Part shown: in pieces, positions 51,272-60,343 of the stretch
Layout: each line of letters begins with the position of its first letter
How positions within the stretch are numbered: position 1 is the first letter of the stretch
Assembly: GCF_004342485.1 (NCBI RefSeq)
Contig: NZ_SMBU01000026.1
Location: forward strand, 1-64,000
Length of the DNA stretch: 64,000 nucleotides
Direction: 5' to 3'
Origin: Roseateles saccharophilus
GTDB taxonomy: Bacteria > Pseudomonadota > Gammaproteobacteria > Burkholderiales > Burkholderiaceae_C
The notes under the pieces: generated by a model
Database searches by the model: none
What the model was told of the DNA's origin: nothing
What the model saw: only the letters and a program-made list of their open reading frames with translations
Translations under genes and position numbers: made by a program

Positions 51272-52282
51272 TCAGAAGATCGAATCCCGATCCACCCCGT
51301 GGCGCATCATGTTGCGCTTGAGCTTGGCCAGCGCCTCGATCTGGATCTGGCGGATGCGCTCGCGCGTCAGCTTGAGGCGGATGGCCAGCACGTCCAGCGT
51401 CTCCGGCTCGCGGTCGGACAGGCCATAACGCCCCGACAGCACCTCGCGCTCGCGGTCGTTCAGGCTGGCCAGACCGTGCTGCAGCAGTTCCTCGACCTCG
51501 TGCGACAGGCGCAGGCCCATCGGGTCGATGGCCTGGTCGTCGGCGACGAGATCGAGCATGGACTCGCCGCCCTCGCCGCTGCGGTCCACCGGCGAATCGA
51601 GCGAACTCGGCAGCTCGGCATAGGCCAGCAGTTCCGCCACCTCGTCGACCGGCCGGCCCAGGGCCTGGGCCACGTCCTCCGCGCGCACACGGCCTTCGGC
51701 GCCCTGAGCGCTCTGCAACGCCTCCAGCGCGCGGCGCGCCTTCAGCACCTGATTGAGCTCGCGCACGATGTGCACCGGCAGACGCACGAGGCGGGCCTGG
51801 TGCATCAGCGCGCGCTCGATGCTTTGGCGAATCCACCAGCTCGAATAGGTCGAGAAGCGGAAGCCCCGCTCCGGCTCGAACTTGCTGATGGCATGCATCA
51901 GGCCGAGATTGCCCTCCTCGATGAGATCGCTCATCGGCAGGCCGCGGCCGAGGTAGTTCTTCGCGATGCTGACGACGAGCCTCAGGTTGTGCTCGATCAT
52001 GGCCTGACGGGCGTGGAAGTCGCCGCCCCGCGCAGCCTGGGCCGTGTCGAACTCCTGCTGCGGCGTCAGCAGCGGCGTGCGGCGGATGTCGCGCAGATAG
52101 GCCTGCAGGGCATTGCCGAGTTCGACATCGTCGGCAGCGCTGCGCAGCACCTGGGCGTCTTCGTCCGGCGAATCGGCCGGCGGGCTCGCGGCCTCGGCAC
52201 TGCCGTTCAGCGCCGACAGCATGACGCCGGGCTCGCCGCTGCCGTCATGGTGGCCGTTGAGTTTGGGCGCAGCGCGTTTCAT
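51272..52282 (-). CDS. rpoS: Stationary-phase sigma factor RpoS, 336 aa
   Basis: Sigma-70 family regulator of the general stress and stationary-phase response. A variable N-terminus of about 50 residues precedes region 1.2 (DVELGNALQAYLRDIRRTPLL), region 2 (EHNLRLVVSIAKNYLGRGLPMSDLIEEGNLGLMHAISKFEPERGFRFSTYSSWWIRQSIERAL), region 3 and region 4 (RERIRQIQIEALAKLKRNM). It follows nlpD, whose coding region usually holds the main rpoS promoter. Confidence 0.95.
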   Translation of the reverse strand: MKRAAPKLNGHHDGSGEPGVMLSALNGSAEAASPPADSPDEDAQVLRSAADDVELGNALQAYLRDIRRTPLLTPQQEFDTAQAARGGDFHARQAMIEHNLRLVVSIAKNYLGRGLPMSDLIEEGNLGLMHAISKFEPERGFRFSTYSSWWIRQSIERALMHQARLVRLPVHIVRELNQVLKARRALEALQSAQGAEGRVRAEDVAQALGRPVDEVAELLAYAELPSSLDSPVDRSGEGGESMLDLVADDQAIDPMGLRLSHEVEELLQHGLASLNDREREVLSGRYGLSDREPETLDVLAIRLKLTRERIRQIQIEALAKLKRNMMRHGVDRDSIF

Positions 52283-52326
52283 GGCTTGTTCGCTGGCCCG
52301 GTGTGAAGGGTGTGCTTCCCGCCCGA

Positions 52327-53178
52327 TCAGCGCGGGGGCAACAGCTTGGCCGGATCGACCGGCTTGCCGAGCTTGCGCACTTCGAAGTGCAGCTTGACGG
52401 TGTCACTCTCGGTGGAACCCATCTCGGCAATCCTCTGGCCCTTGCGTACGACTTGGTCCTGCTCGACCAGCATCGCCCGGTTGTGGGCATACGCCGTCAG
52501 GTAGGTGTTGTTGTGCTTGATGATGACCAAGTTGCCGTAGCCGCGCAAGCCCGAACCGGCGTAAACCACGCGGCCGTCTGCAACCGCCAGCACCGGGTCG
52601 CCCGGCTTGCCGGCAAAGTCCAGGCCCTTGTTGCGCTGGTCATCGAAGCCGGCGCTGATGGGCTGCGTGACCGGCCAACCCCAGGCGATGCCATCGTCTT
52701 CCGACGCGGACGAAGTGGAAGCCGCAGTGGCGGGCACGCTGGCCGCCGCCACCGGCGGCTTGACATCTAGCGGACGGGACTCGACCTTGGGCGCGGTGGC
52801 AATCGGCTTGGCCGTCACGGCCGACGGGTCGGCGCCCGGCGGCACGACGCGCAGCACCTGGCCGACCTCGATGCGGTTCGGGTTCTCGAGGCTGTTCCAC
52901 TTGGCCACGTCGCGCCAGCTCTGGCCGTTGTCCAGCGCGATGCGGATCAGAGCGTCGCCGGGCTTGACGGTGTAGTAGCCGGGCTTGCCGGCGTTCTCGG
53001 CGCCGGGCGGCAGCTTGGCCTCGGGCGCGGGCGCAGAGGCCGCCGGCGACGCTTCGGCGGCCGACCTGGACTGCTGCGGATTGCGGTCCTCGACGGGCGC
53101 GCGATGCAGCGACGTGCCGCAGGCGCTGAGCAACAGCGAGGTGGAGAGGACGAAAAGGAAACGCAGGCTTGAGGGCAT
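52327..53178 (-). CDS. nlpD: NlpD-type LysM/M23 lipoprotein, 283 aa
   Basis: Envelope protein that activates the cell-division amidase AmiC. A lipoprotein signal (LFVLSTSLLLSACGTS, lipobox LSAC) is followed by a LysM domain (about 68-112; YTVKPGDALIRIALDNGQSW) and a C-terminal M23-like domain (about 160-280). The zinc ligands of active LytM peptidases are replaced (for example KGLDFAGKPGDPV, HNNTYLTAYAHN), as in degenerate NlpD. It lies between pcm and rpoS as in E. coli. Confidence 0.94.
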   Translation of the reverse strand: MPSSLRFLFVLSTSLLLSACGTSLHRAPVEDRNPQQSRSAAEASPAASAPAPEAKLPPGAENAGKPGYYTVKPGDALIRIALDNGQSWRDVAKWNSLENPNRIEVGQVLRVVPPGADPSAVTAKPIATAPKVESRPLDVKPPVAAASVPATAASTSSASEDDGIAWGWPVTQPISAGFDDQRNKGLDFAGKPGDPVLAVADGRVVYAGSGLRGYGNLVIIKHNNTYLTAYAHNRAMLVEQDQVVRKGQRIAEMGSTESDTVKLHFEVRKLGKPVDPAKLLPPR

Positions 53179-53240
53179 CGTGTGGCTACGGCACGTTGGA
53201 GGCCGACCCGATTGTGTGGCGCGATACGCCGACGGCCCCG

Positions 53241-54044
53241 TCAGACAACGCCGGATTTTAGGGGGACGAAGAGCACGGCCTCATGCTCGCTGCGGATCCA
53301 GCGCGAGACACCGGCCTCGACGACATGATCGAGCACGACCAGCACCTGGCCACGCCCGCCCGCCGCAGTCGGCGCGACCAGCCGCCCCCCAGGCGCCAGT
53401 TGGTCCATCCAGGCCTGCGGAATGTCTTCACCGCCGGCCGCCGCGATGATGCTGTCGAAGGGGCCGCTGGCCGAATGGCCGACGCGCCCATCCCCCCAGA
53501 CCAGGCGCGGCGCACGCGGCAGGGCGACGCGCTGCAGATTGGCCCTGGCCTTGTCGTGCAGCCCCTGCAGGCGCTCGATGGACGTCAGCTGGCGCGCCAG
53601 CAGCGCGATGACGGCGGCCTGGTAGCCGCAGCCGGTGCCGATCTCGAGCGCGCGTCCGAGGGAGCCGCGCTGCCTGGCGCCCGCACCGGCGAACAGCAGA
53701 CCGAGCATGTGGCCGACGACCGAAGGCTTGGAGATGGTCTGGCCATGGCCGATGGGCAGGGCCGTGTCCTCATAGGCCTGGGCGGCCAGCGCGCTGTCGA
53801 CGAATTCGTGGCGCGGCACGGCGGCCATCGCGGCCAGCACGCGCTCATCGAAACGCCCTTCGGCCCGCAGACGGCCGACCATGCGCTCGCGCACGGCACC
53901 GCTGTCCAGCCCGGTACCGCTGGGCCGGGCCAGCCGCGCCGCATCGGCCGTGGCCTGGCGCAGATGGCGCTGCGGCATCAGCAGCTCGCGCTGCGGCGAG
54001 GCGGCAGACTTCAGGCTGGCCGGAAAGCGCTTGGGGGTGGACAT
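53241..54044 (-). CDS. pcm: Protein-L-isoaspartate O-methyltransferase, 267 aa
   Basis: Repairs isoaspartate in aged proteins using SAM. VPRHEFVDSALAAQAYEDTALPIGHGQTISKPSVV and LEIGTGCGYQAAVIA are diagnostic. It has an N-terminal extension of about 50 basic residues compared with E. coli Pcm (208 aa). Its ATG directly abuts the surE stop codon, so the two are coupled. Confidence 0.95.
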   Translation of the reverse strand: MSTPKRFPASLKSAASPQRELLMPQRHLRQATADAARLARPSGTGLDSGAVRERMVGRLRAEGRFDERVLAAMAAVPRHEFVDSALAAQAYEDTALPIGHGQTISKPSVVGHMLGLLFAGAGARQRGSLGRALEIGTGCGYQAAVIALLARQLTSIERLQGLHDKARANLQRVALPRAPRLVWGDGRVGHSASGPFDSIIAAAGGEDIPQAWMDQLAPGGRLVAPTAAGGRGQVLVVLDHVVEAGVSRWIRSEHEAVLFVPLKSGVV

Positions 54045-54788
54045 CTAGAGGCCCAGGCGCTGCGCCCAGGAGCCCAGGGATGCATGCTCGGTCAGGTCCA
54101 CCTGCAGCGGCGTGATCGAGACCAGGCCGTTGGCCGTGGCATGGAAATCCGTGCCCGCGCCGGCGTCCTTGGCATCGCCGGCCGGGCCGATCCAGTAGAT
54201 GGTCTCGCCGCGCGGGTTGACCTGCTCGATGATGCCCTCGCTGGCATGGCGCCGGCCCAGCCGAGTGATCTTGCGCGGCAGCGTGGCTGCATCGGCCCGG
54301 TTGGGGATGTTGACGTTGAGCAGGAAGCCCTGGCCCAGGCCCCCGGCAATGACCTGCTCGACGACGCTGCGTGCCGTGCGCGCAGCCGCCTCCAGCTCGC
54401 CCCAGCCCTTCTCGGTCTGCGAGAAGGCGATGGAGGGGATGCCGAACAGATAGCCCTCGGTGGCCGCCGCGACGGTGCCGGAATAGAGCGTGTCGTCGCC
54501 CATGTTGGCGCCGTTGTTGATGCCCGAGAGCACCAGGTCGGGCCGGTAGCCCAGCAGGCCGGTCAGCGCGAGGTGCACGCCGTCGGACGGCGTGCCGCTG
54601 ACGTAGCGAAAACCGTTGGCGGCGCGATAGACATTGAGCGGGCGGTTCAGCGTCAGCGAGTTGGACGTGCCGCTGGCGTTCTGCTCGGGGGCGATGACGT
54701 CGATCTCGCCCAGGCCCTCGCAGGCCTTCACGAGGGCCGCCAGGCCGGGGGCCAGATAGCCGTCGTCGTTGGAAATCAGGATGCGCAT
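54045..54788 (-). CDS. surE: 5'-nucleotidase SurE, 247 aa
   Basis: Stationary-phase nucleotide phosphatase that also acts on short polyphosphate in relatives. [16 protein letters not shown] contains the metal-binding Asp8-Asp9, with [28 protein letters not shown] and [19 protein letters not shown]. It heads the surE-pcm-nlpD-rpoS series, a classical proteobacterial cluster. Confidence 0.96.
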   Translation of the reverse strand: MRILISNDDGYLAPGLAALVKACEGLGEIDVIAPEQNASGTSNSLTLNRPLNVYRAANGFRYVSGTPSDGVHLALTGLLGYRPDLVLSGINNGANMGDDTLYSGTVAAATEGYLFGIPSIAFSQTEKGWGELEAAARTARSVVEQVIAGGLGQGFLLNVNIPNRADAATLPRKITRLGRRHASEGIIEQVNPRGETIYWIGPAGDAKDAGAGTDFHATANGLVSITPLQVDLTEHASLGSWAQRLGL

Positions 54789-54881
54789 GATGGCCGATTG
54801 TAGGGAGGGCGTCACCTGCGAGACCGGGTGTAACCACCTTGATTCCTATCATCACCGCCTCACGAAACCAGGAGATTGACG

Positions 54882-55859
54882 ATGAAGGCGTGGCTCTGCG
54901 AAAACCCGGTGGGCGTCGAGGCCCTGCAATGGCGCGAACTGCCGGCCCCGCCTCTGCCGGCCGGCCAGATCCGCGTGGGCATCCGCGCCGCCAGCCTGAA
55001 TTTCCCTGACCTGCTGATCGTGCAGAACAAGTACCAGATGAAGCCGCCCCTGCCCTTCGTGCCCGGCACGGAGTTCTCCGGCGTCGTCACCGAGGTGGGC
55101 GAAGGCGTCAAGGGCTTTGCCGTCGGCCAGCGCGTCGCGGCCTTCGGCGGCCTGGGCGGCTTCGCGACCGAGGTCTGCATCCCGGACGCGCTGGCCATGC
55201 CGCTGCCCGACGGCTTCACCTTCGAGGATGCCGCCGCCTTCATTTGCACCTATGCCACCAGCCACCACGCACTGATGGACCGCGCGACGCTGCAACCGGG
55301 CGAAACCGTGCTCATCCTCGGCGCGGCCGGCGGCGTCGGCACGGCGGCCATCCAGATCGCCAAGGCGGCCGGCGCGCGCGTCATCGCCGCCGCCGGCAGC
55401 GATGCCAAATGCGCGGCCTGCAAGGCCCTGGGTGCCGACGCGGCGATCAACTACACGACACGGAACCTGCGCGACGAGCTGAAGGCGCTGACCGAGGGCA
55501 AGGGCCCGGACGTCATCTACGACCCGGTCGGCGGCGACCTGGCCGAGGCGGCCTTCCGCTCCATCGCCTGGCGCGGGCGCTACCTCGTCGTCGGCTTCGC
55601 CCAGGGCCAGATCCCGGCGCTGCCGCTGAACCTGGCGCTGCTGAAGGGGGCATCCCTGGTCGGCGTATTCTGGGGCGAATTCGCCAAGCGCGAGCCCGGC
55701 CGCAATGCCCGGATGCTGGCCGAGCTCGCCGCCTGGTACGCCGCCGGGAAGATCAGGCCGGTGCTGGACCGTGTCCTGCCGATGGAGCAGTTGCCCGCAG
55801 CGTTCGCCCGCATGGCGGCCCGCGAGGTCGTCGGCAAGCTGGTTCTTACCAATCCGTGA
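54882..55859 (+). CDS. Zinc-free quinone oxidoreductase (MDR family), 325 aa
   Basis: NADPH-dependent quinone reductase-type enzyme of the medium-chain dehydrogenase superfamily. GTEFSGVVTEVGEGVKGF, the nucleotide motif LGAAGGVGTAAIQIAKAAGARV and a C-terminal VVGKLVLTNP are typical. No structural-zinc cysteine cluster is seen. AGGAGA lies about six bases before ATG 54882. It diverges from surE. Confidence 0.9.
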   Translation: MKAWLCENPVGVEALQWRELPAPPLPAGQIRVGIRAASLNFPDLLIVQNKYQMKPPLPFVPGTEFSGVVTEVGEGVKGFAVGQRVAAFGGLGGFATEVCIPDALAMPLPDGFTFEDAAAFICTYATSHHALMDRATLQPGETVLILGAAGGVGTAAIQIAKAAGARVIAAAGSDAKCAACKALGADAAINYTTRNLRDELKALTEGKGPDVIYDPVGGDLAEAAFRSIAWRGRYLVVGFAQGQIPALPLNLALLKGASLVGVFWGEFAKREPGRNARMLAELAAWYAAGKIRPVLDRVLPMEQLPAAFARMAAREVVGKLVLTNP

Positions 55860-55958
55860 AGCCTGAAACGGGGGCGCACACCCCCGTGAACTCGCTGCGT
55901 TTTCAGGGGGCCGTGCGCTACATTCGGCGGTCGAATCGACAGCCGCCGTACCCGCGCC

Positions 55959-56702
55959 ATGACCGTCAAAGTCCTCATCATCGAAGACAACCCCGTCGCC
56001 CGCAATTTCCTGTGCCGCGTGGTGCGCGAGAGCTTCAGCGATGCGATGGAGATCACCGAAGTCGGCGACCTCGAGAACGCGCGGCGCCAGGTGGCGAAGT
56101 CTGGCGGCAACCCGCCCGACGGCGGCTTCAAGCTCATCCTCGTCGACCTGGAACTGCCGGACGGCAACGGCATGGAGTTCCTGACCGAGCTCGCCGGCTC
56201 CACGGCCATCAAGATCGTCACGACGCTCTACTCCGACGATGACCACCTCTTCCCCGCACTGCAGTGCGGCGCCGATGGCTATCTGCTGAAGGAAGACCGC
56301 TTCGAGGTGCTGGTGGAGGAGTTGCAGCGCATCGTGCGCGGCCAGCCGCCGCTGTCCCCGGCCATCGCGCGCCGCCTTCTGTCGCATTTCCGCCCGCCGT
56401 CGAGCGACAGCGGCGCGATGCCGCTGAACTCCGGCTTCGGCTCGCTGTCGTCCTCGCACGCGCCCTTCGGCAACAGCCGCGGCGTCGCGCTGGACCCGCC
56501 GCCCGAGTGGGAGCGCCTGACGCCGCGCGAAAGCGAAGTGCTGACCTATCTGAGCAAGGGCTTCACGATCAAGGAGATCGCGAACCTGATGGGCATCAAG
56601 TGGTTCACCGTCAACGACCACATCAAGAGCATCTACAAGAAGCTCAACGTGTCCAGCCGTGCCGAGGCGGCGGTGCTGGCCTCAAAGCAGGGTCTGGTCT
56701 AG
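55959..56702 (+). CDS. NarL/FixJ-family response regulator, 247 aa
   Basis: The receiver domain carries Glu9/Asp10, phospho-acceptor Asp63 (LILVDLELPDG) and Lys in GYLLKED. A 45-residue Ser/Pro linker leads to a LuxR-type HTH (about 182-242; LTPRESEVLTYLSKGFTIKEIANLMGIKWFTVNDHIKSIYKKL). No cognate kinase is adjacent, so its signal is unknown. Its last 21 bases overlap the amidotransferase gene on the other strand. Confidence 0.9.
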   Translation: MTVKVLIIEDNPVARNFLCRVVRESFSDAMEITEVGDLENARRQVAKSGGNPPDGGFKLILVDLELPDGNGMEFLTELAGSTAIKIVTTLYSDDDHLFPALQCGADGYLLKEDRFEVLVEELQRIVRGQPPLSPAIARRLLSHFRPPSSDSGAMPLNSGFGSLSSSHAPFGNSRGVALDPPPEWERLTPRESEVLTYLSKGFTIKEIANLMGIKWFTVNDHIKSIYKKLNVSSRAEAAVLASKQGLV

Positions 56703-57395
56703 CCAGCGCTGCATCAGTCGCGCCAGCGCGGCCTTCAAACCCGAAGCCTCACGCGCCATCGCGGCACGCAGCGCGCCCGGCGCAATGCCTGCGTGCGTCA
56801 GTTCGTCGATATGGCCGACCAGCCACTGCTCGAATCGGGCCGGGTCGACCTCGGGATGGAACTGCAGGCCCAACGCCGCGTCATGCGGCGCGAAGGCCTG
56901 GTGCGGGCAGACCGGCGTCGCAGCGAGCGAGGCCAGGTCTGCCGGCAGCTCGAACTGGTCCCCATGCCAGTGCAGCATGGGCTGCGTGCCCAGTTCGGCC
57001 AGGGCCGTGCCCTGCCCCGCCGCGGTCAACGCCAGCGGCGCAAAGCCGATCTCCTTGACGCCCATCGGCCTCACATGTGCGCCCAGCGCCCGCGCCATCA
57101 GCTGCGCGCCCAGGCAGATGCCCAGCAGCGGCCGGTGCGAATCCAGCCGGCGGCGGATCAGCGCGACCTCGTCGACCAGCCACGGGAAGCGCTCCTCGTC
57201 CTCCACGCCGATCGGCCCACCGAGCACGACGAGCAGGTCCACAGTGCCAAGGTCGACGGCGGCGAAGTCGTCGACACCAGCCTCGTGATAGCGGACCTCG
57301 AAGCCACGCCGCTCCAGCAACGGCCCGATGAGGCCGAGGTCTTCGAAGGCGAGGTGGCGCAACGCGAGGACGGTCTTCTTCACGGGCCGCATCAT
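56682..57395 (-). CDS. Class I glutamine amidotransferase-like protein, 237 aa
   Basis: GMP-synthase-like GATase1 fold. LLVVLGGPIGVED, nucleophile Cys in LLGICLGAQLMARALGA, HWHGDQFELP and the His-Glu pair in LGLQFHPEVDP are intact, so it should hydrolyse glutamine or a gamma-glutamyl compound. Such stand-alone proteins may handle gamma-glutamyl amines. No partner synthetase is nearby. Confidence 0.85.
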   Translation of the reverse strand: MMRPVKKTVLALRHLAFEDLGLIGPLLERRGFEVRYHEAGVDDFAAVDLGTVDLLVVLGGPIGVEDEERFPWLVDEVALIRRRLDSHRPLLGICLGAQLMARALGAHVRPMGVKEIGFAPLALTAAGQGTALAELGTQPMLHWHGDQFELPADLASLAATPVCPHQAFAPHDAALGLQFHPEVDPARFEQWLVGHIDELTHAGIAPGALRAAMAREASGLKAALARLMQRWLDQTLL

Positions 57396-57414
57396 CGCTG
57401 GGCCGCCCTGCGGC

Positions 57415-57963
57415 TCACGCCGCCGAGCGCAGCTTCACGGCGGGGAAATCGACCGGCGTCGCGAAGGCGATGTTCACGTAGTTGGTGAACAGGTTCAGCG
57501 CGACTTGGGCCAGGATCTCGACGATCTGGCCGTCGCCGAAGCCGGCGGCGCGCAGTGCGGCGACATCGGCGTCGCCCACCTGGCCGCGCTGCCCGATCAG
57601 CTCCAGCGCAAAGCGCAGTGCCGCGGCCGTCGCCGGGTCGGCCGACTCGCCCGCCTGGGCCGCGCTCATCTCGGCCGCCGAGGCACCCGCCTTGCGGCCC
57701 AGGGCCGTGTGCGCAGCCAGGCAGTAGTCGCAGCCGTTGCGGTCGGCCACGGCGACGGCGATCTGCTCGCCCAGACGGGCCGGGATCGCGCCGCCACCCA
57801 GCGCACCGAAGAAGCCCCACATGGCCTGCAGCGCGGCCGGCGAATTGGCCACCACGCGGAACATGTTCGGCGTGGTGGCGAAGGCGCCGTGCACGGCGTC
57901 CAGCAGCGCACGGCTGCCGGCAGGAGCGTCAGTGGCGGAAACGAGGGGAACACGGGAATTCAT
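57415..57963 (-). CDS. AhpD-like carboxymuconolactone decarboxylase-family protein, 182 aa
   Basis: Contains the alkylhydroperoxidase motif CDYCLAAHTALGRK (CxxC...H), typical of AhpD-core proteins that reduce peroxides or act as disulfide carriers, and the end NLFTNYVNIAFATPVDFP. Start MNSRVPLVSATD at 57963. It is divergent from an AraC regulator starting 99 bases away, which suggests that regulator controls it. Confidence 0.88.
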   Translation of the reverse strand: MNSRVPLVSATDAPAGSRALLDAVHGAFATTPNMFRVVANSPAALQAMWGFFGALGGGAIPARLGEQIAVAVADRNGCDYCLAAHTALGRKAGASAAEMSAAQAGESADPATAAALRFALELIGQRGQVGDADVAALRAAGFGDGQIVEILAQVALNLFTNYVNIAFATPVDFPAVKLRSAA

Positions 57964-58062
57964 CGGAGTCACCTTTCGGTTGCAGTGGAGTAAGGCCTCC
58001 ACTGTGGCCGCCATGCCGACACGAAAGGATCATTTCGTCCCCACTAGATATCCATTCGTCCC

Positions 58063-58965
58063 GTGACCGTCGAAGCGCCGCTGGACCGTCTAAGCCCGCT
58101 GTTCGAACGCTTCCGCGTGCGGGCCAGCCTCTTCCACGCCGGGCCGCTGTGCGGCGTGACGCATTTCGACGCCCGCCCCGGCCGCGGCTTCCTGCATGTG
58201 ATGCGCAAAGGCGAGATGCAGATCCGCCATGCGGGCGGCAGTGGCCTCGTCGCATGCATTGCGGTGCGCGAACCCAGCCTGGTCTTCTACCCGCGGCCGC
58301 TGGCCCACGACTTCCACAACGCACCGGCCGAGGGCTCGGACTTCGTCTGCGCAACTTTGGACTTCGACGCAGGGGAAGCCCACCCCCTCGTGCAGGCCCT
58401 GCCGCCACTGGTCGTGCTGCCGCTGGCCCGCGTGGACGGCATCGCGGCAACGCTGGCTCTGCTGTTCGCCGAGGCCGAGCGCGTGCGCTGCGGCCAGCGC
58501 CTGCTGGCCGACAGGCTCTTCGAGGTGCTGCTGCTGCAGTTGTTGCGCTGGATGCTGGACCAGCGCGACGCGGCGCTGCCGCTGGGCCTGCTGCGCGGGC
58601 TGAGCGACCCGCGCCTGGCCCGCGCGCTGACCGCCCTGCACGCCCGGCCCGGCGAGGCCTGGAGCCTGGAGGGCATGGCGGCCGCGGCCGGCATGTCGCG
58701 CAGCCGCTTCGCGCTGGCCTTCAAGGAGGCCGTCGGCCAGACGCCGGCCGACTACCTGTCGCACTGGCGCCTGGCCATCGCCCGCGGCGAACTGCGCACC
58801 GGCAAGCCACTCAAGGCGCTGGCGGCGGAACTGGGCTACGCCAACGCATCGGCGCTGAGCCGGCGTTTCACGCAGCAGACGGGTCAGTCACCGCGCGCCT
58901 GGCTGCATCTCATCAAGATTGCGGACCCGACGCCGCGGCCGAGCCCCACGCAAACCGGATGTTGA
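58063..58965 (+). CDS. AraC-family transcriptional regulator, 300 aa
   Basis: The N-terminal cupin-like ligand domain (about 1-170; the AraC_binding_6/cupin_6 type) begins VEAPLDRLSPLFERFRVRASLFHAGPLCG. The C-terminal double HTH (about 190-285) has WSLEGMAAAAGMSRSRFALAFKEAVGQTPADYLSHWRLAIA and LGYANASALSRRFTQQTG. The start is GTG 58063. Its place divergent from an AhpD-like gene matches many AraC/carboxymuconolactone decarboxylase pairs. Confidence 0.9.
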   Translation: MTVEAPLDRLSPLFERFRVRASLFHAGPLCGVTHFDARPGRGFLHVMRKGEMQIRHAGGSGLVACIAVREPSLVFYPRPLAHDFHNAPAEGSDFVCATLDFDAGEAHPLVQALPPLVVLPLARVDGIAATLALLFAEAERVRCGQRLLADRLFEVLLLQLLRWMLDQRDAALPLGLLRGLSDPRLARALTALHARPGEAWSLEGMAAAAGMSRSRFALAFKEAVGQTPADYLSHWRLAIARGELRTGKPLKALAAELGYANASALSRRFTQQTGQSPRAWLHLIKIADPTPRPSPTQTGC

Positions 58966-59003
58966 CTTAATGTCTGCCGGCGTTTTTGCTCTGGGAGCGA
59001 GGC

Positions 59004-59756
59004 ATGGAACCAAGCAGAGCTTTGCCGGCTCGTCCGGCAACAGCACCGCAGACGAAACCGGCCTGGCTGCGCATGCGGGCTCGACTGAGGCTGGGCTTTG
59101 CAAGCCTTTTCCTCACCTGCCTGAGCCTGCCGGTGCTGGCCAATCTGGTCACGACCTCCTACACGGGCACGCTGACCGGCGCGGACGATTCGCTGACGGG
59201 CCAGATCGTCCTGAGCCTGTCCGGCGCGTCCACCGTGACCCTGCAGACCTGGGGTTTCGGTGGCGGCACCAATGCCGCCGGCGTCAATATTCAAGCGGGC
59301 GGCTTTGCCCCCTTCGTCGGAGTGTTCTCCGGCACCGGCGACAGCGCCCAAATTGTCGACGGCAGCTCGGACATCCTGAGCAACTACGGCGGGTATTCGG
59401 GCTGCCCGCCGGGGTCCGAGGCGACGATTGGCGCAGCCTCGGTTTGTGGCGATCTGCACATGAGCTTCGACCTGGGCCCCGGCGTCTACACGGTGCTGCT
59501 GACGAATGGGACCTATCTGCCCAATGCGGTGTTCGGCGGCGGCCAACTGGGTGACGGCTTCACCGACCTGAGCGGCGGCGTGTTCCAGACTTGCGTGGGC
59601 TTGGACTGTCTGGATGGCAGCGCCAAATGGGCGCTCGACATCGGCGTCACCGGGGTAACCGCCCTTGCGGAACCTGCAACGCCCATCCTGGGCGGACTGG
59701 CACTGCTCATCCTGTATTCGCAACGGCGCGGCAACTTCGGAAGAAGGTCCAGCTAG
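59004..59756 (+). CDS. DVUA0089-like exported protein with variant PEP-CTERM tail, 250 aa
   Basis: A signal peptide (about 24-46; RMRARLRLGFASLFLTCLSLPVLA) leads a domain with GTLTGADDSLTGQIVLSLSGASTVTLQTWGFGGG, GYSGCPPGSEATIG and SFDLGPGVYTVLLTNGT, characteristic of DVUA0089-type proteins. The C-terminus AEPATPILGGLALLILYSQRRG has the EPAT-helix-RR form of a PEP-CTERM sorting tail, but with AEP where PEP is usual. Such proteins are processed by exosortase and linked to exopolysaccharide. Start ATG 59004 has GAGCGAGG upstream; ATG 59073 is an alternative. Confidence 0.75.
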   Translation: MEPSRALPARPATAPQTKPAWLRMRARLRLGFASLFLTCLSLPVLANLVTTSYTGTLTGADDSLTGQIVLSLSGASTVTLQTWGFGGGTNAAGVNIQAGGFAPFVGVFSGTGDSAQIVDGSSDILSNYGGYSGCPPGSEATIGAASVCGDLHMSFDLGPGVYTVLLTNGTYLPNAVFGGGQLGDGFTDLSGGVFQTCVGLDCLDGSAKWALDIGVTGVTALAEPATPILGGLALLILYSQRRGNFGRRSS

Positions 59757-59805
59757 CCCGCGCGAATGGCCGCATTCAATTTCGACTTCGTGAAGGAGAA
59801 ATGCG

Positions 59806-60318
59806 ATGAACCGTCCCCAAAGCTATCGGCCCTTCCTGCTTGGCGCATTGGGTGCCTGCCTGGTGCTTGGATTCGGGCTTTCCCGTGACGTGCGCGGCGC
59901 GGCCGCAGCCTTGGTGCAGGTGACGAACACCGCGCTCAACCCCGTCATCACCAAGGCCGCGGACAATCCGGCACGCAGTGCCTTCGCGACGCGCGTGTTC
60001 CCCACCGTCCGCTCCGCCTCCTCGTTCGTCGTACCCGCCGGCAAGTACCTGGTGATCAACAGCGTCACCGGATTCAACAACGGCACCACGGCCTATGCGA
60101 TTGCGGTCGACACATCATCTGGCGGCACTTACGGGGAGCAACAGATTCCCTTCGCGATCGCTACCCGGCCAGGCAGCTGGACCTATCTGCAGGGCGTGCC
60201 CGTCAACATCGTTGCCGACCCGGGCACGACCGTCTACATCTCGGTGGGCGACAGCGATTTCAACGACAGCGCAGGTGTCAACGTCGACGTCAGGGGCTAC
60301 TACGTCGACGCCAGTTGA
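59806..60318 (+). CDS. Exported hypothetical protein, 170 aa
   Basis: A signal peptide or N-terminal anchor (RPFLLGALGACLVLGFGLS) precedes a beta-rich domain (VQVTNTALNPVITKAADNPARSAF, VVPAGKYLVINSVTGFNNG, VYISVGDSDFNDSAGVNVDVRGYYV). No family recognised. AAGGAGAA precedes ATG 59806. It follows the PEP-CTERM-like gene by 49 bases, so both may be surface or extracellular partners. Confidence 0.7.
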   Translation: MNRPQSYRPFLLGALGACLVLGFGLSRDVRGAAAALVQVTNTALNPVITKAADNPARSAFATRVFPTVRSASSFVVPAGKYLVINSVTGFNNGTTAYAIAVDTSSGGTYGEQQIPFAIATRPGSWTYLQGVPVNIVADPGTTVYISVGDSDFNDSAGVNVDVRGYYVDAS

Positions 60319-60343
60319 GGGAGCCGAACGGTGCCTTGGGCTC

